A DNA stretch of 31,524 nt. Origin: HGM04593 sp045634365. GTDB taxonomy: Bacteria > Bacteroidota > Bacteroidia > Bacteroidales > Bacteroidaceae. Every line of letters begins with the position of its first letter. Position 1 is the stretch's first letter. The notes below the pieces were generated by a model. The model did not search any database and was not told the DNA's origin. It saw only the letters and a program-made list of their open reading frames with translations. This document shows, one piece after another, positions 7,779 to 14,771 of the stretch. The position numbers and the translations under genes were made by a program. The stretch covers positions 1-31,524 of the forward strand of contig JAZRAC010000052.1 in the NCBI GenBank assembly GCA_045634365.1. Direction: 5' to 3'.

Positions 7779-7867
7779 CAAAAAATATACTATACACAGA
7801 AACAAAGAAGCCTCCAATATTTTTCATTTTTGGAAGAGCGCATAAGAGAATATTCGTTTTTTTTAGC

Positions 7868-7875
7868 TATCTTCG
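7868..7875 (+). promoter_or_regulatory. -7 box of the DUF2148-aguA-aguB operon
   Basis: TATCTTCG fits the -7 consensus and is followed by an AT-rich leader to ATG 7910. No clear -33 box is present at the right distance. Confidence 0.45.
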
Positions 7876-7909
7876 CAATATATTTAGAATTTATTTAATT
7901 TTTTGCAAT

Positions 7910-8440
7910 ATGATTTACGACGAGCGCGAAATGCGCCATCAGCACGTTATTGAGGCCGCAAAGCAGATGATGACTGCGGCACGCACTGCGCCCAAGGCAA
8001 AGGGAGTGGATATTATAGAGATTGCACTTGTCACCGACGACGACATTGTGGCACTGAGCAACGGGCTTCGCCAGATTGGCGAGAAAATGAACCGCGGCGG
8101 GCTTCAACGCGATGCGGAGAATATTCTGTCGGCCGAGGCGGTTCTGCTCATAGGCTCACGCGAAGAGGCAATGATGCTCAACTGTGCTTATTGTGGCAGC
8201 CTCACTTGCGACGCTCGCCCCGCCGGAGTTCCTTGTGCAATGAACACCATAGATGTTGGAATTGCTGTGGGCTCGGCCTGCGCAACAGCAGCAGACCTGC
8301 GTCTCGACACCCGCGTAATGTACTCGGTGGGATACGCTGCTCTGCAATTAGGATGGATGAAAGGGTGCAACTATGTGATAGGAATACCCGTGAGCGCATC
8401 ATCGAAAAACCCATTCTTCGACAGGAAACGTAAACAATGA
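7910..8440 (+). CDS. DUF2148 ferredoxin-domain protein
   Basis: The 176-residue protein fits DUF2148, described as containing a ferredoxin-like domain. The N-terminal half holds AAKQMMTAARTAPKAKG and the alpha/beta segment around VDIIEIALVTDDD. A cysteine cluster follows: C92, C95 and C100 in NCAYCGSLTC, then C109 and C124, a set able to hold an iron-sulphur cluster. The C-terminal part (YSVGYAALQLGWMKGCNYVIGIPVSAS) is typical of the family. Function is unknown. It is the first gene of an operon: its stop overlaps the start of aguA by ATGA, so the two are probably translated together. A functional link with agmatine breakdown is suggested only by this arrangement. Confidence 0.8.
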   Translation: MIYDEREMRHQHVIEAAKQMMTAARTAPKAKGVDIIEIALVTDDDIVALSNGLRQIGEKMNRGGLQRDAENILSAEAVLLIGSREEAMMLNCAYCGSLTCDARPAGVPCAMNTIDVGIAVGSACATAADLRLDTRVMYSVGYAALQLGWMKGCNYVIGIPVSASSKNPFFDRKRKQ

Positions 8441-9471
8441 CAGCCGACACACAAAATCTGTTCCTGCCTGCCGAGTGGCACGAGCAGGAGTTTGTACAGC
8501 TCACTTGGCCCCACGAAAATAGCGATTGGGCCTATATGTTACAGGAGGTTGAGGAGTGCTTCACCAACCTTGCAAAGGCCATAAGCCTGCGCGAGCAGTT
8601 GCTCATTGTCACTCCTTGCGAGGAGAAAACCCGCTACACTTTGCAACAGGCCGGTGCCACAATGGAGAATATACGTTTCTTCACTTGCGCCACCAACGAC
8701 ACTTGGGTACGCGACCACGCATTTATAACCCTTTTGGGTGACGACGGGCCGCACTACCTCGATTTTTGCTTCAACGGATGGGGCAAGAAGTTCGAGGCCT
8801 CGCTCGACAATGCCATAAACCGCAAACTTCACGATGCAGGCATTGTAAAGGGCACCTACCACAATCTTAACCACTTTGTGCTCGAAGGTGGCTCCATCGA
8901 GAGCGACGGTAAAGGAACGGTGCTCACCACCGGATGTTGCCTCACAGCCCCCAACCGTAACACCACCGACAAGGCACTGCTTGAAAAGGAGTTGTGCCAG
9001 ATGCTCCGTTGCGAGCGTGTATTGTGGCTCGACCACGGAGAGCTCATAGGCGACGACACCGACGGACACATAGACACTCTTGCCCGCCTCACCCCCGACG
9101 ACACCATTGTATATATGCAATACAACGAAGAGGACAGCGAGCAATACGACTGCTTGAAAAAAATGGAAGAGCAGCTTGCCACCTTCACCACAAAGGAGGG
9201 GAAACCCTATCGCCTTCTGCCCCTGCCCTCGCCTACACCCATATACGACGAAGAGGGGTTACGTCTGCCGGCCACATACGCCAATTTTCTCATAATGAAC
9301 GGAGCAGTGCTCTACCCCACATACGCCCAGCCTGAAAATGACACAAAAGCTGCCGAGGTTCTCAGGACTGCATTCCCCGGCTACGAGATTGTGGGCATCG
9401 ATTGCCGTGCGCTCATAAAACAGCACGGCTCACTGCACTGCGTAACAATGCAATATCCTGTAAAAAAATAA
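8437..9471 (+). CDS. aguA: Agmatine deiminase
   Basis: The 344-residue enzyme is expected to hydrolyse agmatine to N-carbamoylputrescine and ammonia in the cytoplasm. It belongs to the guanidino-group-modifying (pentein) fold. The catalytic set is visible: NDTWVRD near residue 87-93, LEGGS near 147-151, GDDTDGHID near 205-213 with the active His, and the nucleophile Cys in GSLHCVTMQ near residue 335. The start overlaps the preceding stop (ATGA), and the next gene, N-carbamoylputrescine amidase, begins six bases after its stop. That neighbour makes agmatine deiminase much more likely than peptidyl-arginine deiminase. No signal peptide is present, which also excludes a secreted PPAD-type enzyme. 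Confidence 0.92.
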   Translation: MTADTQNLFLPAEWHEQEFVQLTWPHENSDWAYMLQEVEECFTNLAKAISLREQLLIVTPCEEKTRYTLQQAGATMENIRFFTCATNDTWVRDHAFITLLGDDGPHYLDFCFNGWGKKFEASLDNAINRKLHDAGIVKGTYHNLNHFVLEGGSIESDGKGTVLTTGCCLTAPNRNTTDKALLEKELCQMLRCERVLWLDHGELIGDDTDGHIDTLARLTPDDTIVYMQYNEEDSEQYDCLKKMEEQLATFTTKEGKPYRLLPLPSPTPIYDEEGLRLPATYANFLIMNGAVLYPTYAQPENDTKAAEVLRTAFPGYEIVGIDCRALIKQHGSLHCVTMQYPVKK

Positions 9472-9476
9472 AAAAG

Positions 9477-10364
9477 ATGGAGACTATAAAAGTAGGAATG
9501 ATTCAGCTGTCCATTAGTGCTGACATTGAGAATAACAAAGAGAAACTTGCAACAGCAATACGCACAGCAGCCGATAAGGGTGCACAATTGGTGGTGTTGC
9601 AGGAATTACATAATTCGCCATACTTCTGCCAAGTTGAATCGACAGCCAATTTCTCTTACGCCGAGCCAATCCCCGGCCCCTCGACCGAGTTTTATGGCAA
9701 GGTTGCGGCCGAGTGTGGCATTGTGCTCGTAACCTCGCTTTTCGAGGCGCGCGCAAAAGGGCTCTACCACAACACCGCAGTAGTATTCGACAGCGACGGC
9801 AGCATCGCCGGCAAATATCGCAAGATGCACATCCCCGACGACCCTGCCTACTACGAAAAATTCTATTTCACACCCGGCGACATTGGGTTCCGCCCCATAA
9901 AAACAAGCATAGGAACGCTGGGCGTGCAAGTTTGTTGGGACCAATGGTACCCCGAAGGAGCACGCCTTATGGCTCTGCGCGGGGCCGACCTTCTAATCTA
10001 CCCCACCGCCATAGGTTGGGAGAGTAGCGACACGCAAGAGGAGAAGGCGCGTCAATTGGGAGCGTGGCAGACTGTGCAACGCGGGCACGCCGTTGCCAAT
10101 GGCCTGCCGGTAATTGCAATAAATCGTTGCGGTCACGAGCCCGACCCCTCTGGAATGACCAACGGCATACAATTCTGGGGACACAGTTTCATTGCCGGCC
10201 CGCAAGGAGAGTTTATCGCACATTTTGGCGAGGAGGAGCAGATTGAGGTTGTGGAGGTGAGCCTTAAACGTAGCGAAGAGGTGCGCCAATGGTGGCCTTT
10301 CCTGCGCGACAGACGCATAGAGGAGTACCACCCTATCACCAAACGTTTTTTAGACGAGGAGTAA
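9477..10364 (+). CDS. aguB: N-carbamoylputrescine amidase
   Basis: This 295-residue nitrilase-superfamily enzyme should convert N-carbamoylputrescine to putrescine, CO2 and ammonia, completing the two-step route begun by aguA. The Glu-Lys-Cys triad is present: Glu in VVLQELHN (about 38-45), Lys in KYRKMHIPDD (about 111-120), and Cys in GVQVCWDQWYPE (about 145-156). The YEKFYFTPGD segment is characteristic of the AguB branch. ATG 9477 is chosen because it gives the usual METIKVGMIQ start; an in-frame ATG at 9402 lies inside aguA. Putrescine made here would feed polyamine synthesis. Confidence 0.93.
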   Translation: METIKVGMIQLSISADIENNKEKLATAIRTAADKGAQLVVLQELHNSPYFCQVESTANFSYAEPIPGPSTEFYGKVAAECGIVLVTSLFEARAKGLYHNTAVVFDSDGSIAGKYRKMHIPDDPAYYEKFYFTPGDIGFRPIKTSIGTLGVQVCWDQWYPEGARLMALRGADLLIYPTAIGWESSDTQEEKARQLGAWQTVQRGHAVANGLPVIAINRCGHEPDPSGMTNGIQFWGHSFIAGPQGEFIAHFGEEEQIEVVEVSLKRSEEVRQWWPFLRDRRIEEYHPITKRFLDEE

Positions 10365-10438
10365 AAACAGACTGATGAGTGAATAATAGAAGGTTCATTT
10401 TCACTTAATAAGGCAGTGTGTCATAATTAACAAACTTA

Positions 10439-10547
10439 AAGTAGAGGCTGACCCTAAGTAATATATACAAAGTAAACACCCTCGCCAGAGTATATTCTAG
10501 CGAGGGTGTAATGTCTTAAAAAGGGACTTTTGAGTCATCCTCTACTT
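10439..10547. repeat. Dispersed hairpin element, copy 1
   Basis: Outer arms of about 20 bp are near-complementary (from AAGTAGAGGCTGACC at 10439 to the CATCCTCTACTT end at 10547). They enclose a central hairpin with a 10-bp perfect stem, ACACCCTCGC (10476-10485) and GCGAGGGTGT (10500-10509). About 80 bp recurs at 20938-21027. The element sits between convergent genes, so it may act as a bidirectional terminator as well as being repetitive. No coding capacity is seen. Confidence 0.7.
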
Positions 10548-10588
10548 GTTTTTAGAAATATCATTTTAAAGGCTGTCACTCTTAATTT

Positions 10589-11104
10589 CTACACCTTAAC
10601 CGCCAAGGATTGAAGTATCCACTCAACATCGCGCAAACAATCCTGTAAATCCTGCTCGTGCTCCTCCTCTTCGGCCATAATGCGTTTGGCAATATCGCAA
10701 GTGGTGTAATCTATATTATTGGTAAAAGAGGCAATCTCTTCGTAGCGAATGACAGCGCAACGCTCGGCTGCAATATTCTCCTTCAACAAGGTTACAACAT
10801 CGTTTTTTATGGGAGGGGAATATCGGCAACGTGCAAGCACAAGCCACTGCGCCGGGTCGAGCACCGGCACCCCTTCGAGCTGAATTATTCTGTCGGCAAG
10901 CATTTTTGCGTGGTTATATTCCTCCATTGCGTGTTGTTCAAACTCCCGTTGCACGTCGGAGCGCATTGCACCTTCTACAACAAGGCTGCCCACCCAATAT
11001 TGATAATAGGCGAGCCACTCTTCGCTGAGCGCGGCATTTAGTTGGTCGAGTAATTTTGGAACCTCGATGCGCTGTCTTAATATTAAAATACTCTCTTTTG
11101 CCAT
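10589..11104 (-). CDS. Dps-like bacterioferritin (DPSL-type)
   Basis: The 171-residue four-helix protein has a two-fold set of iron ligands: E29 (or E28) in SEEWLAYYQYW, E62 and H65 in EEYNH, E114 in AAERC, and E146 and H149 in EEEEHEQ. This is the bacterioferritin-like dinuclear iron site. The small size and the extra cysteines (C93, C116, C136, C155) fit the Dps-like (DPSL) class known from Bacteroides and Sulfolobus, in which a cysteine pair lies near the iron site. Members oxidise iron with hydrogen peroxide and form cages, protecting against oxidative stress. That role is taken from the family. It is a single-gene unit, convergent with aguB. Confidence 0.8.
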   Translation of the reverse strand: MAKESILILRQRIEVPKLLDQLNAALSEEWLAYYQYWVGSLVVEGAMRSDVQREFEQHAMEEYNHAKMLADRIIQLEGVPVLDPAQWLVLARCRYSPPIKNDVVTLLKENIAAERCAVIRYEEIASFTNNIDYTTCDIAKRIMAEEEEHEQDLQDCLRDVEWILQSLAVKV

Positions 11105-11293
11105 AATGAAAAGATTTTATAACTACTATACTGCTTAAACAGAAATAACGCGGCATTTGTTCTTTGCCGTAAAATATTTACCCAAAAGCTCTTTAAGGAG
11201 GCAAAAAACCGGAAAAAGAGGGTAAAAATCCCGCATATTAAAAATAATAAATAAATGTTATTTATATTCCTGTGCTTTTATAATAAAAATTAT

Positions 11294-11301
11294 TACTTTT
11301 G
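11294..11301 (+). promoter_or_regulatory. -7 box for the TenI-like-prs-DUF4369 cluster
   Basis: TACTTTTG matches the -7 consensus, 32 nt before ATG 11334. The region 19-21 bp upstream has no clear TTG. Confidence 0.45.
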
Positions 11302-11333
11302 CAGAAAGATTGTAAACTACACTATTTTAAGAT

Positions 11334-11918
11334 ATGAAACTGGCAGTTGCCACAAAACCCACCTTTTTTGTCGAGGAGGACAAAATTATCACTCGACTAT
11401 TTGAAGAGGGGATGGACTATCTGTTCCTCTATAAAGAGTACCCCCATCCTCAATTCATCGAGAGGTTGTTGAGCCTTATTCCCAAGAAGTATCACAAACG
11501 CATATTTTCGTGCAATGGCCGCCTGATGCAGGAGTACACTCTTGCAGGAACACTCTTTTCCCTCTCTTCGAACCCTCCTATGGGCAACGAAAAGGGTAAA
11601 TTGGTGGGCTATGCTCACAATCTCAAAGAGCTTGGCGACCTGCGCAACATTTACGACATTGTATGCTTCGGCCCGCTCGGCCGCACATTCCACCAGAGTG
11701 CCGAACTTAACGAGATTGGGAAGAAGATGATTAACAAAAAAACGTGGGCCTATGGAAATGTAGACGAATCGAACCTGAAACGTCTGCCGGCCTATGGATT
11801 CGGCGGTGTTATACTCGACGAGCAATTGTGGGCCAATTTCGACGCTTGTCGCTCGACCGATTATACAGAACTCATCGACCGATTCAAGCGTTTGAAGAAG
11901 GTTATCGACAAACTTTAA
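11334..11918 (+). CDS. TenI/ThiE-like TIM-barrel protein (divergent)
   Basis: The 194-residue product looks like a divergent thiamine-phosphate-synthase-type barrel: an N-terminal strand MKLAVATKP, repeating beta-alpha units such as GMDYLFLYKEYPHPQFIERL, and a late GFGGVILDE strand like the phosphate-binding end of ThiE and TenI. The usual ThiE motifs for pyrophosphate and thiazole phosphate are not evident, so catalytic activity as thiamine phosphate synthase is doubtful. It is co-directional with prs (46-bp gap) and probably shares the promoter at 11294-11301. Assignment rests on overall pattern; a search is needed to settle it. Confidence 0.5.
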   Translation: MKLAVATKPTFFVEEDKIITRLFEEGMDYLFLYKEYPHPQFIERLLSLIPKKYHKRIFSCNGRLMQEYTLAGTLFSLSSNPPMGNEKGKLVGYAHNLKELGDLRNIYDIVCFGPLGRTFHQSAELNEIGKKMINKKTWAYGNVDESNLKRLPAYGFGGVILDEQLWANFDACRSTDYTELIDRFKRLKKVIDKL

Positions 11919-11964
11919 CAGAAGAGACAAAGAATAAACAAATAACAAACTAATTGACTATATT

Positions 11965-12900
11965 ATGAACAATACCCCCTACATGGTGTTTGCAGGTACA
12001 AAATCGCGTTACCTCGCAGAAGAAATTTGCAAAGAACTTGGTTGTGAATTAGGACAGATGAACACCACCTATTTTGCCGATGGTGAATTTGCCGTATCTT
12101 ATGAGGAGTCTATCCGCGGAAAGAATGTATTTCTTGTACAATCGACCTTCCCAAATTCGGACAACCTTATGGAGCTGTTGCTGATGGTGGATGCTGCCAA
12201 ACGTGCTTCGGCAAAAAGCATCGTTGCAGTAATGCCCTATTTTGGCTGGGCGCGTCAGGACCGCAAGGATAAGCCCCGCGTTTCAATAGGTGCCAAGCTC
12301 GTTGCCGATCTTTTGAGCGTTGCCGGCGTGAGCCGTGTCATCACAATGGACCTGCACGCCGACCAGATTCAAGGTTTCTTCGATATTCCCGTAGACCACC
12401 TCTATGCATCTATGGTGTTTGTTCCCTACATCAACTCTTTGAAGCTCAAAGACCTTGTGATTGCAACACCCGATGTAGGCGGTTCCAAACGTGCCAGCGC
12501 ATATTCAAAATGCCTTGGCGTGCCTCTGGTACTTTGCCACAAGACACGTGCAAAAGCAAATGTGGTTGATACTATGCAGATTATCGGTGATGTTAAGGAC
12601 AAGAACGTGGTACTTGTCGACGATATTGTGGACACTGCCGGCACAATCTCAAAAGCAGCCAACCTTATGATGGAGAATGGTGCAAAATCGGTTCGCGCCA
12701 TTGCATCGCACTGCATTATGTCGGGTAACGCATCGGAACGTGTACGCGAATCGGCTATGGAGGAGATTGTATTTACAAACAGTATCCCCTACGACCGCGG
12801 TTGCCCCAAAGTGAAACAGTTGTCCATCGCTCGCATTTTTGCCGAGGCAATCGAGTGCGTATTAAACAACCAATCGATTAGCAAACAATATATCTGCTAA
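11965..12900 (+). CDS. prs: Ribose-phosphate pyrophosphokinase (PRPP synthetase)
   Basis: The 311-residue class I enzyme makes PRPP from ribose 5-phosphate and ATP for purine, pyrimidine, His, Trp and NAD synthesis. Key signatures are visible: an N-terminal YFADGEFAVSY segment (about 36-46), the flexible loop MPYFGWARQDRKDKPR (about 91-106), the MDLHADQIQGFFDIPVDHL signature (about 129-147), and the PRPP-binding loop VVLVDDIVDTAGTI (about 213-226). Length is normal. A DUF4369 lipoprotein begins 14 bp after its stop, suggesting a shared transcript. Confidence 0.95.
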   Translation: MNNTPYMVFAGTKSRYLAEEICKELGCELGQMNTTYFADGEFAVSYEESIRGKNVFLVQSTFPNSDNLMELLLMVDAAKRASAKSIVAVMPYFGWARQDRKDKPRVSIGAKLVADLLSVAGVSRVITMDLHADQIQGFFDIPVDHLYASMVFVPYINSLKLKDLVIATPDVGGSKRASAYSKCLGVPLVLCHKTRAKANVVDTMQIIGDVKDKNVVLVDDIVDTAGTISKAANLMMENGAKSVRAIASHCIMSGNASERVRESAMEEIVFTNSIPYDRGCPKVKQLSIARIFAEAIECVLNNQSISKQYIC

Positions 12901-12914
12901 TTTGTTAATAAGGA

Positions 12915-13679
12915 ATGAAACAGATTTTTGTATTATTATTTACGGCACTTGCACTCTTTGCCTGCAACAATCCCGAATATAAAATAACGGGTAGCATAGA
13001 GGGTGCAGTCGATGGCGACACGGTTCTGCTTGGATATTCGAGCAACGGAGTAGATTTTACCACCGTGAGCAAGAGTATTATAGAGAATGGAGAATTTCAT
13101 TTTCAGGGCAAGCAGGATGGTTGCAAAATTTACTATATAGGTTACGAGAATGGCGAAGTGCCCATATATGCCCTATTTTTCCTCGAAGGGGGTGATATTA
13201 AAGCCGATATTGGCACTAATTACAGCAACATCGTCGGCTCACCAATGAATGACCTTAATATTGAGATTGAGGAGAAGTTGGAAAGCTATGTTATGAAGAT
13301 GCTTAATTATCAGGACATTCTCTACCGCGACAGCACATTGACTGCCGAAGAGAAGGCCGAACTTGACAACAAGAATTTTGTTGCACAGAACGAGGCTATG
13401 GCGTATGTGCAGGATGCCATCAGAGAGAATATCAATAATATGATGGGCCTTTTCCTGCTTGTACAATATAGCGACCTCTTCGACAATAAAGAGCTTGCCG
13501 AATTGCTTGCAGCCGTGCCCGAGGAGAATAGAGACAGCGACAATAACCCACTGTACGAAATTCTGCTCGAAACACAGGAATACAGAAACTCCCCCGGCAC
13601 CATAGACGAAATTATAAACTCGATAGAGGAAGATGGTGCCAATGTCGAAAATTACGACAATAGTGAGATTGTAGAGTAA
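12915..13679 (+). CDS. DUF4369-type lipoprotein without thioredoxin domain
   Basis: The 254-residue product has a lipoprotein signal peptide ending LALFAC (Cys17). The next part (about 22-115), YKITGSIEGAVDGDTVLLGY through a glycine-ended FFLEGGDIKADIG, matches the DUF4369 pattern. In Bacteroidota this domain usually precedes a TlpA/AhpC thioredoxin domain. Here the C-terminal half is instead helical and acidic (rich in Glu, Asp, Asn), with no CxxC motif. Such stand-alone versions are of unknown function. It follows prs closely (14 bp) and ends at a strong hairpin terminator. Confidence 0.7.
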   Translation: MKQIFVLLFTALALFACNNPEYKITGSIEGAVDGDTVLLGYSSNGVDFTTVSKSIIENGEFHFQGKQDGCKIYYIGYENGEVPIYALFFLEGGDIKADIGTNYSNIVGSPMNDLNIEIEEKLESYVMKMLNYQDILYRDSTLTAEEKAELDNKNFVAQNEAMAYVQDAIRENINNMMGLFLLVQYSDLFDNKELAELLAAVPEENRDSDNNPLYEILLETQEYRNSPGTIDEIINSIEEDGANVENYDNSEIVE

Positions 13680-13693
13680 TATTACTATCGCAC

Positions 13694-13739
13694 TATACAA
13701 GAAAGAGAGATGCTGTGAGGCATCTCTCTTTCTTGTATA
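13694..13739. terminator. Bidirectional terminator
   Basis: A perfect 20-bp stem (13694-13713 with 13720-13739) with a 6-nt loop lies between the convergent DUF4369 lipoprotein gene and panB. Confidence 0.8.
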
Positions 13740-13773
13740 TATAATAATGTATAGCTTTGTACTCGGTTGCGCA

Positions 13774-14595
13774 TCAATACTGCTCCTTTTCGTTAGGAAA
13801 GTCACAGGCTTTTACATCGCCCACATAATTACCCACTGCATCGGTGATTACAGAATGAAGGTCGGCGTAACGACGAAGGAAGCGTGGAGTAAAATCGGCT
13901 GTCATTCCCAGCATATCCGCATACACAAGCACCTGCCCATCGACATTGCCGCCGGCACCAATACCAATCACCGGAATATCAAGCTCCTGCGCTACGGTTG
14001 TACCAAGTGCTGCTGGTATCTTTTCAAGCACAATGGCAAAGCAACCGGCCTCTTGCAACAAACGAGCATCGCGACGCAGTTTCTCGGCCTCTGCCTCGTC
14101 TTTTGCACGCACGCTGTATGTTCCGAATTTGTTTATACTTTGCGGGGTGAGTCCAAGGTGTCCCATAATGGGAATTCCTGCATCGAGAATTTTGCGCACC
14201 GAGGGGAGTATCTCTTCGCCACCTTCGAGTTTGAGTGCATCGGCGTGACTCTCCTTCATTATGCGTATGGCATTTTTTACCGCCTCGTCGGCATTAACCT
14301 GATATGTACCAAAGGGCATATCCACTACCACAAGTGCACGTTTAACACCGCGCACTACCGATTTTGCGTGATAAATCATCTGGTCGAGGGTAATTGGCAG
14401 AGTTGTTACGTTACCGGCCATCACATTGGAGGCCGAGTCGCCCACAAGAATGGCATCTACTCCGGCACCGTCTATAAGCATAGCCGTTGTATAGTCGTAG
14501 GCGGTGAGCATTGCTATTTTCTCGCCCTTACGCTTCATTTCTATAAAGCGATGGGTTGTTACTTTGCGTGGGTCTTCTACAATGTATTTTGACAT
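13774..14595 (-). CDS. panB: 3-methyl-2-oxobutanoate hydroxymethyltransferase
   Basis: The 273-residue enzyme transfers a hydroxymethyl group from methylene-tetrahydrofolate to 2-oxoisovalerate, giving ketopantoate for pantothenate and CoA. Family signatures include MLTAYDYTTAMLID (about 29-42), the metal-binding VGDSASNVMAG (about 51-61), VVDMPFGTYQ (about 90-99), LEGGEE (about 122-127), IMGHLGLTPQS (about 142-152) and GIGAGGNVDGQVLVYADMLG (about 210-229). Length is typical. No panC or panD lies next to it. Its promoter region carries a palindrome at 14628-14649 overlapping the -7 box. Confidence 0.95.
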   Translation of the reverse strand: MSKYIVEDPRKVTTHRFIEMKRKGEKIAMLTAYDYTTAMLIDGAGVDAILVGDSASNVMAGNVTTLPITLDQMIYHAKSVVRGVKRALVVVDMPFGTYQVNADEAVKNAIRIMKESHADALKLEGGEEILPSVRKILDAGIPIMGHLGLTPQSINKFGTYSVRAKDEAEAEKLRRDARLLQEAGCFAIVLEKIPAALGTTVAQELDIPVIGIGAGGNVDGQVLVYADMLGMTADFTPRFLRRYADLHSVITDAVGNYVGDVKACDFPNEKEQY

Positions 14596-14627
14596 ATTAT
14601 CTATTTTTTATTTTTTGCATTTGAAGG

Positions 14628-14653
14628 TTTGCAGCATTTATGCTGCAAAGGTA
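14628..14653 (-). promoter_or_regulatory. panB -7 box overlapped by a palindrome
   Basis: On the minus strand, TACCTTTG (14646-14653) is a perfect -7 box. TTTGCAGCAT (14628-14637) and ATGCTGCAAA (14640-14649) form a perfect palindrome with 10-bp arms and a 2-nt centre, covering the -7 box and the expected start. This position suits a repressor site, or a 5' mRNA hairpin. A second -7-like TAAATTTG lies about 10 bp upstream. Confidence 0.5.
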
Positions 14654-14771
14654 TTGCAAATTTATTTAATAATGGAATTTATTGGGAAAATAACTAAAAA
14701 ACAGGTGTTTTTTGCGCTTTTTTGAGTAAATTAGCGAGTTCTATCAGGGAAAAGGGAGAAAGAGAGAAAAG

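Noticed and set aside
7743..7817. Upstream start for the phospholipase D-type lipoprotein
   Set aside because: It would include the -7 box and destroy the lipoprotein signal peptide.
6738..7898. 386-residue frame opposite the phospholipase D-type gene
   Set aside because: It mirrors a gene with two intact HKD motifs and shows no family resemblance.
13747..14592. 281-residue frame opposite panB
   Set aside because: panB is unmistakable on the other strand; this is its shadow.
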